NCBI GenBank assembly: GCA_036417435.1
Contig: CM070913.1
Span: 93,115,373 to 93,179,372, forward strand
Direction of reading: 5' to 3'
DNA: 64,000 nucleotides
Source: Inia geoffrensis
Taxonomy: Eukaryota > Chordata > Mammalia > Artiodactyla > Iniidae
The position numbers and the translations under genes were made by a program. The notes under the pieces were generated by a model, which saw only the letters and a list, made by a program, of their open reading frames with translations, was not told the origin of the DNA and did not search any database. Below, in pieces: positions 13,353 to 25,745 of the stretch. Position 1 is the stretch's first letter, and every line of letters begins with the position of its first letter.

Positions 13353-14663
13353 GGGATGCTCCGCCCTGCGCGCTCCTGGTCTCGACAGAGCCGGCAGAGC
13401 CGGAGTGTTAGGTTAAGTGTGGGCAGCCGCGTGCGCGCCGCCGAACCGATCCGCTGAGCCTGTCGCTGCCGCCGCCCCGCCCCGTGCGCCGGGACCCGCG
13501 ACCCCAGACCCGGACCTGTTTTCGATTTGCCCGCGCGCCCCAGGCCCGGCCCGCGCGGCGCGGCGGAAGGAGGCGCCCCCTCAGCCGTAGCTGACCAACG
13601 GGGCCCTCAAAGTCTCTGTCTGGAGCACGGTGCTGCGGGGCGACGCGGCCCGGGAGGACAGGGATGAATTTTAGATGTGACCTACTGGTCCCGACAGATC
13701 ATTGCTGTGGTCCTAGGTGTCATCTGGGGCGAGTTACCATTGCGAGGTTTCTTGGGACGAGCAGGACTCTCTGCCTGATCAGCACGGTGTCCTGTACCTC
13801 TACTTCAGCAACTACCTAGAAATCGATGAGGAAGAATATCGAGGGCTTCCCTGGTGGCGCAGTGGTTGGGAGTCCGCCTGCCGATGCAGGGGACGCGGGT
13901 TCGTGCCCCGGTCCGGGAGGATCCCACGTGCCGCGGAGCGGCTGCTCCCGTGAGCCGTGGCCGCTGAGCCTGCGCGTCCGGAGCCTGTGCTCCGCAACGG
14001 GAGAGGCCACACAGTGAGAGGCCCGCGTACCACAAAAAAGAAAAAAAAGAGTATGGCAGCACGCTGGAGCTCACAGAGTAAGGGTTTATGACATCATGTG
14101 CCTTGTTCGTGGTCATTTGGATCATCTTTTACACCACCATCCACTATGACTGTTGGTGCACAGCCCCCACCTGCACCCTGTCCGGTCCAAAGGACCCTCT
14201 TAGTTACAGCACAGAAACGTGATTATGAGGGGGCACCCAGCCACGTCGAACCTGGAAGGCCCGTGTTTCCTGGACCGAGAATCAGTGTGTTGGGCGTCAG
14301 TGTTCTCTGCAAGGGTTGTGACCCGAAACTTTTTAAGGGACCATACACCTTTTGGGGAAGCATTTCTGAATTGTCCATCACCAGTCGTTTCTTCTTGGAT
14401 ACCATCACGAAACACCTGTTTGCCGATTGGAGCTGTCCTTTCACTTGTGCACCTCTGGATCCGGATGAAGCATTAAATTGTCTTCCTTCTCCATCAGGTA
14501 TACAGTTTTTAAACTATCAATCACTGGCATTTCAAGTCTTCTGAAAACAGTATGGCAGTATGTGCATGGTCCCTAGCACAGTATAAGCAGCATCTAATAG
14601 CAGGTTTCATTGTAGAATGTTTTCAGATGCTTGAATAAATCAGATCTTTAATCGAAAAAAAAT
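13353..14663 (+). pseudogene. RAB5IF: RAB5IF (C20orf24) processed pseudogene, split by a SINE
   Basis: This is an intronless copy of the mRNA of RAB5IF, a small membrane protein of the ER/endosomal system. Coding homology begins about 13,546. Recognisable pieces are RRKEAPPQP, LTNGALKVSVWS, YWSRQIIAVVLGVIWG, LPLRGFLG, VLYLYFSNYLEIDEEEY and, after the SINE, TLELT and FVVIWIIFYTTIHYD. It is dead: an in-frame TAG follows PPQP, a one-base deletion near 13,670 shifts the frame, another frame break follows in the GFLG region, a SINE interrupts it, and the stop codon is lost. GC-rich 5' UTR, 3' UTR, AATAAA (14,634) and an A-run (14,655-14,662) are present, and 15-bp target-site duplications flank it. 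It is a complete LINE-1-type retrocopy. Confidence 0.93.
13843..14048 (+). mobile_element. CHR-type SINE, ~200-bp form, inside the RAB5IF retrocopy
   Basis: It starts 'gggcttccctggtggcgcag', keeps the B-box-like region ('gggttcgtgccccggtccgg') and ends in an A-rich tail. It lies after the pseudogene's EEEY codons and is therefore younger than the retrocopy. Confidence 0.95.
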
Positions 14664-14678
14664 AGAACAAGCCATCCA
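14664..14678 (+). repeat. Target-site duplication, right (RAB5IF retrocopy)
   Basis: Exact 15-base match to 13,338-13,352, directly after the retrocopy's A-tail. Confidence 0.9.
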
Positions 14679-15356
14679 AAGCATGTGTGACACGAGTTTC
14701 CCCAGGTGGTGGCCGTCAGACACTCCTCCCCCGGAACCCTTTCTGTCCTCCCATCTCTCTCTCACATTCCTGTCCGTCACCTGCCGACTTCATTCCTCTG
14801 TCTCCCCCTCACCTCACCAGGTGGGATCTTCCTTAGCAACTCCCTCCAAGACTGAAGAGCTTCCCAAACCAAGTTGGGCATTGGCCCTATCCAAGGTTCT
14901 GAAACCTGCTGGGATGCCAGGATGGAGCTGGTGTTTCTGTTCCACGGTGAACACATGTGAGGATTCAGTGGCAGCACTAAATGTTATTTTAATATTTCCT
15001 TCGTGCCTTAACTCCAACAGGTAACAGCTTAAAAATACCTAATTGAAAGAAGATTTTCTGTCTGAAAAGATGTTTCTGGGCTGAAGCCTGGGGAGATGGT
15101 GGCTTTATCTTGAATAGCCTCAGAAATACAGATTCTGAGACACATACATCTCTAAATCCATTCAGATGTCTGCAGACTGTAAGAGAGATGTCAGTAGAAA
15201 TAATGCTAAGGGGTTATCAATCAACTCAGCAAATGTTTATCAAACCCCTTCTGATCAACCACTGTGCTGGGCATTTGGGTGCTTTTAAAGAGATATAAGG
15301 AGCGGTTTTAAATCTGAGGAGTTCTAGATCTATAAGGAGTCAACACTAAATATAAT
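14679..15356. other. Unique DNA, no gene recognised
   Basis: No exon seen. A short MIR-like piece may lie near 15,225-15,300 ('tcagcaaatgtttatcaaac', 'ccactgtgctgggcatttgg'). Confidence 0.45.
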
Positions 15357-15368
15357 AATATTAAAGAT

Positions 15369-15495
15369 GAGGGACTTCCCTGGTGGTCCAGTGGTTAAGA
15401 CTCTGTGCTTCCACTGCAGGGGTCATGGGTTCAATCCCCGGTAGGGAATCTAAGAACCCACATGCTGTGTGGCACCGCCAAAAAAAAAAAAAAAC
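15369..15495 (+). mobile_element. CHR-type SINE, short form, with target-site duplication
   Basis: The body starts 'gggacttccctggtggtcca' and ends in a poly-A run. It is bracketed by the 12-mer 'aatattaaagat' at 15,357-15,368 and 15,496-15,507. Confidence 0.93.
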
Positions 15496-15786
15496 AATAT
15501 TAAAGATAAAGTAACATGTATTGTAGAACTGCCACCAACTAGCTGGTACATTTAGGAAATAAATGGTCTGGTCAGAAACCAGCTTTCTGAGACCTCACTA
15601 TCATCCCCCTATTGGAGCAGAGTTTGTGATTGAAGAGTGTTAGCAGGAGACCTTCACATGGGGCACAGTTTCCTATCATGATCCAATATCTCTGTTAAGT
15701 TTAATCTAAGATTTATTTTTGTTCCAAGAGTGTACTGGAGCTTTGGAATAGGATCATCCATTAGCAGTATAACTCTCAAGGAAATT

Positions 15787-18700
15787 ATAAACCTTTAGCC
15801 AGACTCATCAAGAAAAAGAGAGGCGAAAAAATAAGAGAAAGGAAAGACGAGAAGGTACAACTGACACCACAGAAATACAAAGGATCATAACAGAGTAATG
15901 TGAACAACTCTATGCCAATAAAATGGACAACCTAGAAGAAATGGATAAATTTCTAGAAATGTATGATCTCCCAAGACTGAATCAGGAAGAAATAGAAAAT
16001 ACGAACAATACTCAGGAGTGAAATTGAATCAGTATGAAAAAAAAAAAAAAAAAACTCCCAACAAACAAAAACCTAGGACCACGTGGCTTCATGGGTGAAT
16101 TCTACCAAACACTTAAACAAGAGTTAACATGCATCCTTCTCAAACTATTCCAAAAAAATATAAGAGGAAGGAATGCTTCTGAGCTCATTCTACCAGGCCA
16201 GCATCACCCTGATACCAAAATCAGACAAAGATATCACAAAAAAGGAAAATTAGAGGCCAATATCACTGATGAACATAGATGCAAAAATCTTCAACAAAAT
16301 ATTAGCAAACCAAAGTCAACGATATAGTAAAAGGCCCATACACCACGATCAAGCTGGATTGATCCTAGGGATGCAAGGGTGGTTCAATATCCACAAATCA
16401 ATCGACGTGATACACCACATTAATAGATTGAAAAGTAAACTCACATGATCATCTCAATAGATGCAGGAAAAAAAAACTTTTGACAAAAGTCAACATCCAT
16501 TTATGACAAAACTAACAAAGTGGGCATGGGGGAACATACCTCAACATAATAAAGGTCACATATGACAAACCTACAACCAACATCATACTCAACGGTGAAA
16601 AGCTGAAAACATTTCCTCTAAGATCAGGAACAAGACAAGGATGCCCACCTTTGCCACTTTTATTCAGCATAATATTGCAAGCCCTAGCCACGGAAATAAG
16701 AAAAGAAAAAGAAATAAAAGGAATCCAAATTTGAAAGAAAGAAGTGAAACTGTCACTGTTTTCAGATGATGATACTATTTAGAGAAAATCCTAAAGATGC
16801 CACACACAAAAAAATCTATTAGAACTTATAAATGAATTCAGTGAAGTTGTAGGATACAAAATCAATATACAGAAATCTGCTGTGTTTCTATACAGTAATA
16901 ACGAACTCTCAGAAAGAGAAATTAAGAAAACAACCTCATTTACAATTGCATCAAAAAGAATAAAATACCTAGGAATAAATCTAACCAAAGAGGTAAAAGA
17001 CCCATACTCAGAAAACTATAAGACATTGATGAAAAAGAATGAAGACAACACAAACAAATGGAAAAATATACCCTGATCATGGATTGGAAGAATTAATACT
17101 GTTAAAATGACTATACTACTGAAGGCAAGCTGCAGATTCCACACAATCATTATCAAAATACCAAGAGCATTTTTCACAGAACCACAACAAATAATTCAAA
17201 AATTTGAATGGAAACACCAAAGACCCTGAATAGCCAAAGCAATCGTGAGAAAGAAGAACAAAGCTGGAGGTATCACGTTCCCTGATTTCAAAGTATACTA
17301 CAAATGTACAGTAATCAAAACAGTATAGCACTGGCACAGAAGCAGACACATAGATGAATGGAACAGAATAGAAATCCCCCCAGGCACATATGGTCAATTA
17401 ATCTATGACAAAGGAGGCAAGGATATACAACAGGGAAAAGACAGCCTCTTCAATAAATGGTGTTGGGAAAACTGGACAGCTGCATTCAAAAGAATCAAAC
17501 TGAACTACTTTCTTACACCATAGGCAAAAAAGAAAGAAAACTCTAAATGGATTAAAGATTTAAATATATGACCTGAAACCATAAAACTCCTAGAAGTAAG
17601 CACACAGTATGCTCTTTGACATTGGTTTTAGCAGTAATTTTTTTTTTTTGGATATGTCTCCTCAGGCAAGAGAAATAAAAGCAAAATAAATGGGACTACA
17701 TCAGACTAAACAGCTTTTGCACAGTGAGGGAAACTCAACAAGACGAAAAGACAGACAACAGAATAGGAGAAGATATTTGCAAATAATACATCAAATAAGG
17801 GGTTAATATCCAAAATATACAAAGAACTTGTACAACTCAGCATCAAAAAAACCCAATTTAAAAATGGGCAAAGTGGCTTGCCTGGTGGCGCCGTGGTTGA
17901 GAGTCCGCCTGCCGATGCAGGGGACACGGGTTCGGGCCCCGGTCCGGGAAGATCCCACGTGCCGTGGAGCGGTCGGGCCCGTGAGCCATGGCCGCTGAGC
18001 CTGCGCGTCCGGAGCCTGCGCGTCCGGAGCCTGTACTCTGCAATGAAAAAGGCCACAACAGTGAGAGGCCCGTGTACCGCAAAAAACAAAAACAACAACA
18101 AAAAAAAATTGGGCAAAGGACCTGAATAAATATTTTTCCAAATAAGACACACATATGGCCAACAGACCCATGAAAACATGCTCAACTTCAGGGAACTACA
18201 AATCAAAACCACAATGAACTATCACCTTAGGCTTGTCAGAATGGCTGTCATCAAAAAGACAACAAATAACAAATGTTGGCAAGGATATGGAGAAAAGGGA
18301 ACCCTCATGCACTGTTGGTGGGAATGTAAATTGGTGCTGCCACTATGGAAAACAGTATGGAGGTTCCTCAAAAAATTAAAAATAGAACTACTATATGATC
18401 CACCAATTCCACTTCTGGGTATTATTTCCAAAGAAACAAAAACTCTAGGTCAAAAGATACATACACCCCAATGTTAATAGCAACACTATTTACAATAGCC
18501 AAGATATGGAAGCAACGAAAGTGTCCATCAACTGATGAATGGATAAAGAAGATGTGGTACATATGTACAGTAGAATATTACTTGGCCATAAAAAAAGAAT
18601 GAAATCTTGTCATCTGCAACAATATGAATGGACCTAGAGAGTGTTATGCTAAGTGGATTAAGTTGGACAGAGAAAGACAGTCATATGACTTTGACTATAT

Positions 18701-19071
18701 GTGGAATCTAAAACACAAACTAAAAAAAGAACAAACGCAACAAAACAGAAACAGACACACAGACACAGAGAACAAACTTGAGGTTGCCAGAGGGGAGGGT
18801 GACAGGGGGATGAGTGAAACAGGTGAGGGAGATTAAGAGATATAAACTTCCAGTCATAAAATATCAATATATGAGTCACAGGGATGTGATGTACAGCATA
18901 GGAATAAAGTCAATAATAATGTAATAACTTGTATGGTGACAGATTATAAATAGAACTTACAAGGTGAACATTTTGTAGTGTGTAAAAGTATCAGATCACT
19001 ATGTTGTACACCTGAAACTAGTATAACATTATAAGTCAATTATATTTCAATAAAAATAAATGAGAAATAAT
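15787..19071 (+). mobile_element. LINE-1, 5'-truncated, inactive
   Basis: This is the 3' part of a LINE-1: the ORF2 endonuclease-RT linker, the reverse-transcriptase core, the C-terminal part and the 3' UTR. Short ORF2 pieces read [14 protein letters not shown] (near 16,630) and LSLFSDDDTI (16,750), the latter covering the catalytic FADD-type motif, here FSDDD followed by a stop. Many stops and frameshifts break ORF2. The 9-mer 'aaggaaatt' occurs at both ends (15,778-15,786 and 19,072-19,080), a likely target-site duplication. A SINE sits inside at 17,874-18,106. No 5' UTR or ORF1 is present. Confidence 0.93.
17874..18106 (+). mobile_element. CHR-type SINE inside LINE-1
   Basis: It starts 'tggcttgcctggtggcgccg' and has an internal duplication of 'cctgcgcgtccggag' near 18,000-18,030. 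'aatgggcaaag' at the left and 'aattgggcaaag' at the right are the target-site duplication in the L1 body. Confidence 0.93.
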
Positions 19072-19952
19072 AAGGAAATTGTGTTAGTCAACACTCAGTT
19101 TTACTTTCAAATAGCCACGTCTCTCTCTCTCTCTCCATCTTCTATTTCTGTCTGTGTGCAAACTTTGATCTCCATTACCTCACACTGACTTTCCCCACAG
19201 ACCCCACACACTGACTACTACAGAGACTTGATATATAATAGACGAGATCCCTCCCTCCCTATTTGGTCCAGTGGGTGTCAACAGTCCAGCCTTAGACCCG
19301 TTACCATGGCTATAGGAAACGGAGTCAATTGAGAAGGCTGAAATTTCATGTCTAGGAGAAGGATCAACCATAATGGGATGATGTGGTATCTTACCGTTCT
19401 GGGAAAACTGGATGATAAATGTCGGCTGCATGAGTGACACTTTAATGAGCACCTGTGCTCAATTACTGAGACATAATTATTGACATATTACTGAGACATG
19501 TGCCCCTGCCCCAGGAGTTTTACAACATGATATCCTGTTTCATTCTTAAAGCTTCACTGCCAAGTAGGTCAATTTTGCAGGTGAAGAAATTGATATTCAG
19601 AGAGAAAACATTCATTTTCCCTGCTGATTCACCCACCGCCTTCTATGCCACCGATGGCAACAGCACACTTACTAAACTTCTGCTTTCCATGGTCTTCCCA
19701 GGACACTTGAAAGTTACTTTTCTCCCTAAGGGTGTTTCCTAGGTGCACTCAAAAGTCTCCTCTAAGATTTTTCATCTTCCTTTAGCATGTACTTTGATGG
19801 CTTATCTGAAATCTTGTTACATCTTTTCATGGGCTGCAGAGTAGTAAGCAGTGTCAACCACATCTAATGAACCACTGCTCATCATGTTTCTGTCACAAAA
19901 GGGGACAAACTGTGTGACTCCTGACCTTTGGGAGGAAAGGTGAGCTTGCACC

Positions 19953-20048
19953 AAACACACACACTTAAACACACATACACACGCTCAATACAATCACACT
20001 CAAATATACATACACACGTTCACACACAAACACATGTACAAACACAGG
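19953..20048. repeat. CA-rich degenerate simple repeat
   Basis: ACAC runs broken by single-base changes ('cacacatacacacgctcaat' and similar). Confidence 0.85.
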
Positions 20049-20649
20049 GTCAACTTTGAGAAGTCACCCCAATACCATTGGTTTCCCTTCCTTTTTGGAC
20101 ATGCATCTTCTCTCCCCACATGTCATGAAGCCTGGGTCCAGGCACTATGTCATAATTCTGCCTGGAGGAAAGAAGCCAACACACTCCTGCACGTTGAACT
20201 GGACACCGCTGCATGGTTTGTTACGGAGCCTAAACAAGTCACTGCTTAGCTCAAAGGAATAGCATTCTAGAAGCGGAAAGCTACCAGACGGACACGGAGA
20301 AGGTCATTTTGCCAAAGAGCTAGATCTTCTTTCTAGCATCACACTGCTTGGATTATGACTTATGTGCCTTACACAAAGTAGGTCCTGCATATGTGACAAT
20401 GACACCTAAGGGCAACGTAACATCCATGTGCATGATGTGGGTGAAGAGAAAGCTCCAAGTTCTGCTAGTGTGCAGCTTTCCAGGACCATGAGACGAGACA
20501 CTGCTGAGTCTCTAGAGGGCTGTGGCACCAGTACACGACCCATCTATCCATCCATCCGTCTGTATTAATCAAGCTCCTACTATGTGCAAGGAAATGCTAC
20601 ATTTTAAGGTAAGCGAATAAGAGGAGACGAACTAGAGGCACAATAGTCA

Positions 20650-20760
20650 TAACAGGCTGAACTGTGCTGCGGGAACAATACCAAATCTTCAGTGGCTCCC
20701 AATCCTAAAGGCTTATGTATTACTCATGCTACACATCCACAGTGGGTCGTTGCAGATGGA
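20650..20760. repeat. Old interspersed repeat, family not named
   Basis: The order 'acaataccaaatcttcagtg', 'gcttatgtattactcatgct' resembles a widespread mammalian element with an 'AAATCTCAGTGGCTTA' core. I cannot place the family. Confidence 0.4.
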
Positions 20761-21889
20761 GCAGTCCTCACCTTAAATGCTACCAGTTGCTATGCCAGAA
20801 GGAAAGAGAGGCCCTGAGAGTTTCCATCTGGCAATTAAATCCTTTGTTTAGATATGGCGTGTGTCATATCCATTCAAAACTCATTGGCCAGAACCAGTCA
20901 CTGTCCCCAACCAACCACGAGGGGCCTGGAGGTGCGATCCTTCCATGTTTGCAGAAAGGTGATAAGCAGACATATCTAGTGAACATCACTATGACAACAC
21001 GTGAAGGAGGGTGGCTCTTTTATCATGGTTTTCCCCCAAATTTTCCAAGGCTCGCTCCTGGCGCAGACCAGGAGTTTGGGACTTGGGTGCCTTTCTTCAC
21101 CTATAGTTTTGTCCTAGGGCCCTTTCTATGGAGAATGGGACTTGACGTTTCTATTTCCTTGTATCCACAGTCCTATAAGGACCAGATATAAATCCTTATT
21201 GAGGATCTATACATAATGAGTCACTCACTTGTGATGGAGACTTTGGCAATGCCCCGCCACCTACTCTTGTGGGATAAGATTTCCTGAGATGCCCCTGAGA
21301 AACTGCTTCCTCCTAGGGGTGGTATCAGGTGACTAGGATGACCATATAAATGAAAAGTATATGACTATGGACTTTCCTTGAGGCAGGGAGCTCATCTGCA
21401 ATGAAGGAGTTGAATTTGTAAACCTGAAACATTTGGAAATCTCACTTTTTCTTTCATTCAAATCATAATTTGACCCGCGTCGGGTGGATTTCCATTCGTC
21501 TTCCCCGTGGCTCTGCCCTGAGAGTCATGGAGGCTGTGGGAGCCCAAAGGTGATGCAGGGTCTCTCTCTCTGTCCATTTCCCCAGGAGAAAAGTCCACCT
21601 TTACCTGCCCAGGGTCAGGAACCTGGCTGTGACTTTTGGGCAGCAGCTCTGGTTGGTTTTATTCCTACATCCTTTTCATCAACTCAGGATGTGGGTGTAT
21701 GGTTTATAAAACATATGGGGGCACTAAGCAGGAGTACCATACAGGACATTGTAAACATACAAAGTTCAAAGAACTGAGAGAAACCGATTGACTGTCATGT
21801 TTCATAATGAAATATCAATGCTTTCCCACTGAAGTCAGGAAACACGTGAAAGGTGCCTGATGCCATTGATATGGACAACTTCTGACGGG

Positions 21890-23215
21890 GGATCTGGGTA
21901 ACGTACAGGACATGAAAAAAGTGGTACAAATACTGCAAAGGAAGAGATGCAGTCATTCATATTTGCAGAATATATAATTGTCTAAGTAGAAACCCCAAAA
22001 CCAACATCAGAAGGACAAATTCAAATCAAAAGAAAAACTTTTTAATAAAAAACCAAAATTGTCCTAATTATCAGCAGTAACTGCTTAGAAGATTCAATAG
22101 AAAAGTAATTTTCCATTTACAACGGCAGCAAGACTTTAACATACGTGAGTGAGCCTAATTAACGTGTGAGATCCTCACAAAGATGACAGTACGACATCCT
22201 TGCAAGACGTTGCAACGCCCTGACAGAGGGAGCAGGGGTTTGCTACCTTCCTAAGCAGGAAGCCTCAAGAGTGTGTGGCTGACTTTCTTCCATTTTACTC
22301 TACACGTTCAGTGGGACAACAATCAAAAGCTCAACATAGATTTTTAGAGATATTGGCAAACGGAATCTAAAATTCATCTTGAAGAGAAAGGGCAAGACCA
22401 GAAAAGATAAGAAAGGAAGAAAAGGAGGAAGGGGGGGTAGTGATTCTCTCCCAGTGTTGGGCACATAACAGATGGGTATAAAACAGGCGAGGGCTGCTGA
22501 CGTGAGCAAATAGATCAACCGAACATAATGAAAAGTCCAGAAACAGAGACTTTAGCGTGTGTGAAGTTAATACACAGGAAAGGACGCATTTCGCATCCAC
22601 AGGGATTGATGGCACTAAATGGTGTTGAGACACTTCTCTACTGCTGTGGAAGAAAAATAAAATTAATCTTCAACTTCACATCATTTCCCAAAGTAATTTT
22701 AGATGGATTTCAGACATCAATGTAAAACCAAACTGTAAAAGCATTGGACAAAAATTTACGAAAATGGAACCTGGAGAGACAAAAGACCTCAAACAAGACC
22801 CAGAAAATGCAAAAGTCTAAACTAAAGAACACATAAGCTTGACTACCTCAAAATTTAAAATTCCTATATGACCCACGATATAGTTAAGAATTACCCACAG
22901 ACTTGGAGAAAACATTCACACCATACATAACAAGGGATTCACAGATAGAATATGCCATCATCTCCATATAGTACTATGAAAAAGATAAACAACGGTGGAA
23001 ATTCAGGCAAAGGATATAAACAGACGATTCATGGGGGAGAAATTACAAAGGCCAGTAAACGTGGAAATGCTCAATTCAGTAGGAATGAGGGGAAAACTTG
23101 TCAAAACAAGACATCCTTTCTCACCTATTTGATCAGCAAACATGAGCACGACTGATAATAGCGGGTATCAGCAGACATGTGTGGAAACAGGATTCCTACG
23201 TGCCATTGGTGTTTG
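21890..23215 (+). mobile_element. Ancient LINE-1 fragment (L1M-type)
   Basis: Landmarks of the L1 ORF2 3' part occur in order. Examples are 'gtgggacaacaatcaaaagc' then 'ggaatctaaaattcatcttg' (22,310-22,380), 'gatggatttcagacatcaat' (22,700) and 'ggccagtaaacgtggaaatg' (23,050). It is heavily diverged with no long frame. Confidence 0.75.
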
Positions 23216-24395
23216 AAGGGCCTTCTGCGGAGAGGGGTCTGGGCGCATCTATCGGCACAAAGACCGCACAGGCCCTGGCTTCTCTGCTTCCCAGATCTAC
23301 CTGGAGAAACGCCCATTTGTGTGCAAAGGAGGCGAGAAAGAGAACATCCACCGCCATGTTCCCTGAAGGAGTGAGAGCTCGGAGGAAAAAATTAAACGTC
23401 CTGCAATGGAGACTTTGTTCAATGCAGTGGAATCTGGTGCTTCAGTTCTTGGACTTTGGAAGCCTGGCGGAGGGGGTTCCGGGCTGACCCCTTTGCCCGT
23501 TGTAAAACGGTGCATAGAAGAGTGTGGTTGGGAGAAGGGGTGTGCGGCTGCCGCCCCTCACTGTGATGCAGTGAGGCTGGGTCAAGGGGTCTGTAAGTCC
23601 TACAAGGCAGTCACCGCAGGGCGGACGGTGAACCTCAGTGGGCAGCACCCTGACTTGTCAGTGTTTGCGCCACGCTGATTCCTGTGGAGTTAGGTTTGTG
23701 GGACTCTCTCATCTTTCACGGGCATTAGCAGACGCTGGACCTCAGGTTTGAGCGAGGGACACGGGCTGGAGGCCTTGGAGACGCGGCTCAGGGTCCCTGA
23801 TGAGCGTGTGTCCTGTCCACCAGGCGCTGTAGCCCGGTGCACCGTGGCCCCTTGTTTCCCACATCTTCTGCACTTTGAAGACAAGCCTCCCCGCCCAGGA
23901 GGCCGCAGGGGTTCTCTCCCCTTGTCTGGAGTCTCAGGGTCTCCTCACGCCGGTCCAGGGCCTCACACGCCTTCCCCTCTGAAGTTTGAGACAGCGAGAG
24001 ACTGGTGAGTATTTTTAGGTTTCCCTCTGCGCACGCAGGTGAAATTTTAATGAGCAGTATTGGCGATGCACTGAGTATGTCTGATGTCGACAGGAGAAAT
24101 TAGCCCTCTGCTAAGCCATCTCTGTGCTTTCATTACATGCATCGGATCAATGCTGGGAAAACAAACACAGGCGCCAGGCATCCCGGGGACGCGTTCTGGG
24201 GGAGAATCCACCGCAGGAAACGCTGCACTAATCAGTGGAGGAGACCGCGGGAGTCTGTCCTCATGGGTCCATCAGGAGGCACTGCGGAGAGGACCCCGGG
24301 GAATGATGGGTTACAGGGCTGAGTGGGGACCTCTAGTGTCCTGAGCAGGTGACCCCCACGGGGAAAGACACAGGGGTGTTTGAGCCCCTAAAGCT

Positions 24396-24515
24396 TTGCT
24401 GCTCAGACTGGGGTCCCTGGACCTGCAGCAGCAGCATAACTGGAGCTTGTTATAAATGCATATTCCCAGGCTCTGCCCTCCGCATCTGCCCCTCCGGTGC
24501 ATCAGAACCCTGAGC
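24396..24515. mobile_element. MER5A-like hAT DNA transposon relic
   Basis: 'gctgctcagactggggtccc', 'gagcttgttataaatgcata' and 'gcatcagaaccctgagcatc' follow the MER5A layout of a hAT-Charlie non-autonomous element. Confidence 0.65.
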
Positions 24516-24861
24516 ATCCTCAGGGCACACAGCTGCCCAGGGCAAACACTGCATTTCCCAGCCGCCTGTGCAGAATCAGGGATCATCTGACCAGTGGATT
24601 GGAGTTCTGCCCAATGCGCCGTGAGCAGAGGTGATGGGAGCGGCTTGCGGGTCGTTCCCTGAGGGGATGCAGGGGAGCCCTCCCCTCCCATTTTTCCCAT
24701 CCACTGGCTGAATGAGGCCCAGTCTGCTTGGGTCAGCTTCTTATCTGGGCCCAGGAGGCCCCAAGGGAAAAGGGGATCTTGTGAGCTTTGGAGAAATGTA
24801 ATCTCTTTATCATGAGCCGATCACTGAGCTTCCTGTGGCTGGGCCTCCTCAGCTGCGCAAT

Positions 24862-24905
24862 AGGGATGATGACGGTGATGGTGATGATGGTGGTGAAGAT
24901 GGTGC
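24862..24905. repeat. GAT/GGT microsatellite
   Basis: Degenerate GATGATGGTG units, e.g. 'ggtgatggtgatgatggtgg'. Confidence 0.8.
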
Positions 24906-25526
24906 CTTATTTCCAGGGAGAGGAGGAAAGGTGATGACCCAGTGGCAGAGCTTGGAGCAGGCCCTGTGCCTACTGTTACTAATATCATTATTACTAATAC
25001 CTCATGTTCTTGGTGAAGTGGACTTTTCCCCTCCTGTCCTGGGCCCCTGGTTAGAAGGCAGAAAACGAGCTCCCCTTTAGAAAACCTCCTTTCCCAGCTT
25101 GTCCTCAGCAGGAGCCCTCTACAGAAGCCATGAATGTCCCCCAGGCAAGCAGGGGACACGGGCCGTCCCCCAACCCTGTACCAAGGGCCCCACTGGGCCC
25201 GGTATCCTGGAAGGCGCATTAACATAGCAGACCCTGCTTCCTGCAGTAGCAGCAAGATCAGTGGCTCCCACTGTGCATGGCTGAGGGGAATCAGGAATGG
25301 ACACCAGGGGCAGGTGCCGGGTCACTTTGCTGATGAGGCTGATGTGCCCACCTCCTGGGGAGCTTCCAGGGGAGGCGTCGGCGCTGCCCCTGCAAAGCGG
25401 TAGGGGCTGGTGTCCGCACTCCAAAGCACATTAGCCTGGATTGGGTGGGCAGAAATGTCACAGACCTGCTGCATTCAAGGCCTGGCTGATTAGTGGGACG
25501 GGACATCTTGCCTCGTGTTTCTTTTT

Positions 25527-25547
25527 GGGGGGGTGGGGGGTGGGGGG
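25527..25547 (+). repeat. G-tract cluster G7-T-G6-T-G6
   Basis: Three very long G runs separated by single T, directly beside the T-tail of the minus-strand SINE. Long runs like these can form a G-quadruplex. Confidence 0.9.
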
Positions 25548-25745
25548 TTTTTTTGTGGTATGCTGGCCTCTCACTGCTGTGGCCTCTCCCGTTGCGGAGC
25601 ACAGGCTCTGGACGCGCAGGCTCAGTGGCCATGGCTCACGGGCCCAGCCGCTCCGCGGCACATGGGATCTTCCCGGACCGGAACACGAACCCGTGTCCCC
25701 TGCATCGGCAGGCGGACTCCCAACCACTGCGCCACCAGGGAAGCC
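25548..25745 (-). mobile_element. CHR-type SINE, ~200-bp form
   Basis: It reads as T-tail, 'ctggcctctcactgctgtgg' and so on to 'gcgccaccagggaagccc': the reverse complement of the family with its tRNA-like head at the right end. Confidence 0.95.

Larger units (their letters stand above)
19081..21889. other. Mostly unique DNA, no gene recognised
   Basis: It contains a CA-rich simple repeat (19,953-20,048) and an old interspersed repeat near 20,650-20,760. The 158-codon open frame at 20,715-21,191 begins inside that old repeat and matches no family I know. No exon was recognised. Confidence 0.45.
23216..25526. other. Unique GC-richer DNA, no gene recognised
   Basis: Only a MER5A-like transposon (24,396-24,515) and a GAT-rich microsatellite (24,862-24,905) are recognised. 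Open frames on both strands are shadows of GC-rich DNA. Confidence 0.45.

Noticed and set aside
13843..14048. tRNA gene
   Set aside because: The tRNA-like A/B-box head is part of a SINE; no cloverleaf with an intact anticodon arm is kept. The same holds for the other SINEs.
14098..14544. 148-codon frame as a real protein gene
   Set aside because: It lies in the 3' part of the RAB5IF retrocopy in a non-parental frame.
16034..18477. Reverse-transcriptase-like frames as a gene
   Set aside because: They belong to a truncated LINE-1 with many stops and a SINE insertion.
20715..21191. 158-codon plus-strand frame
   Set aside because: It starts inside an old repeat and shows no family resemblance or coding-like pattern.
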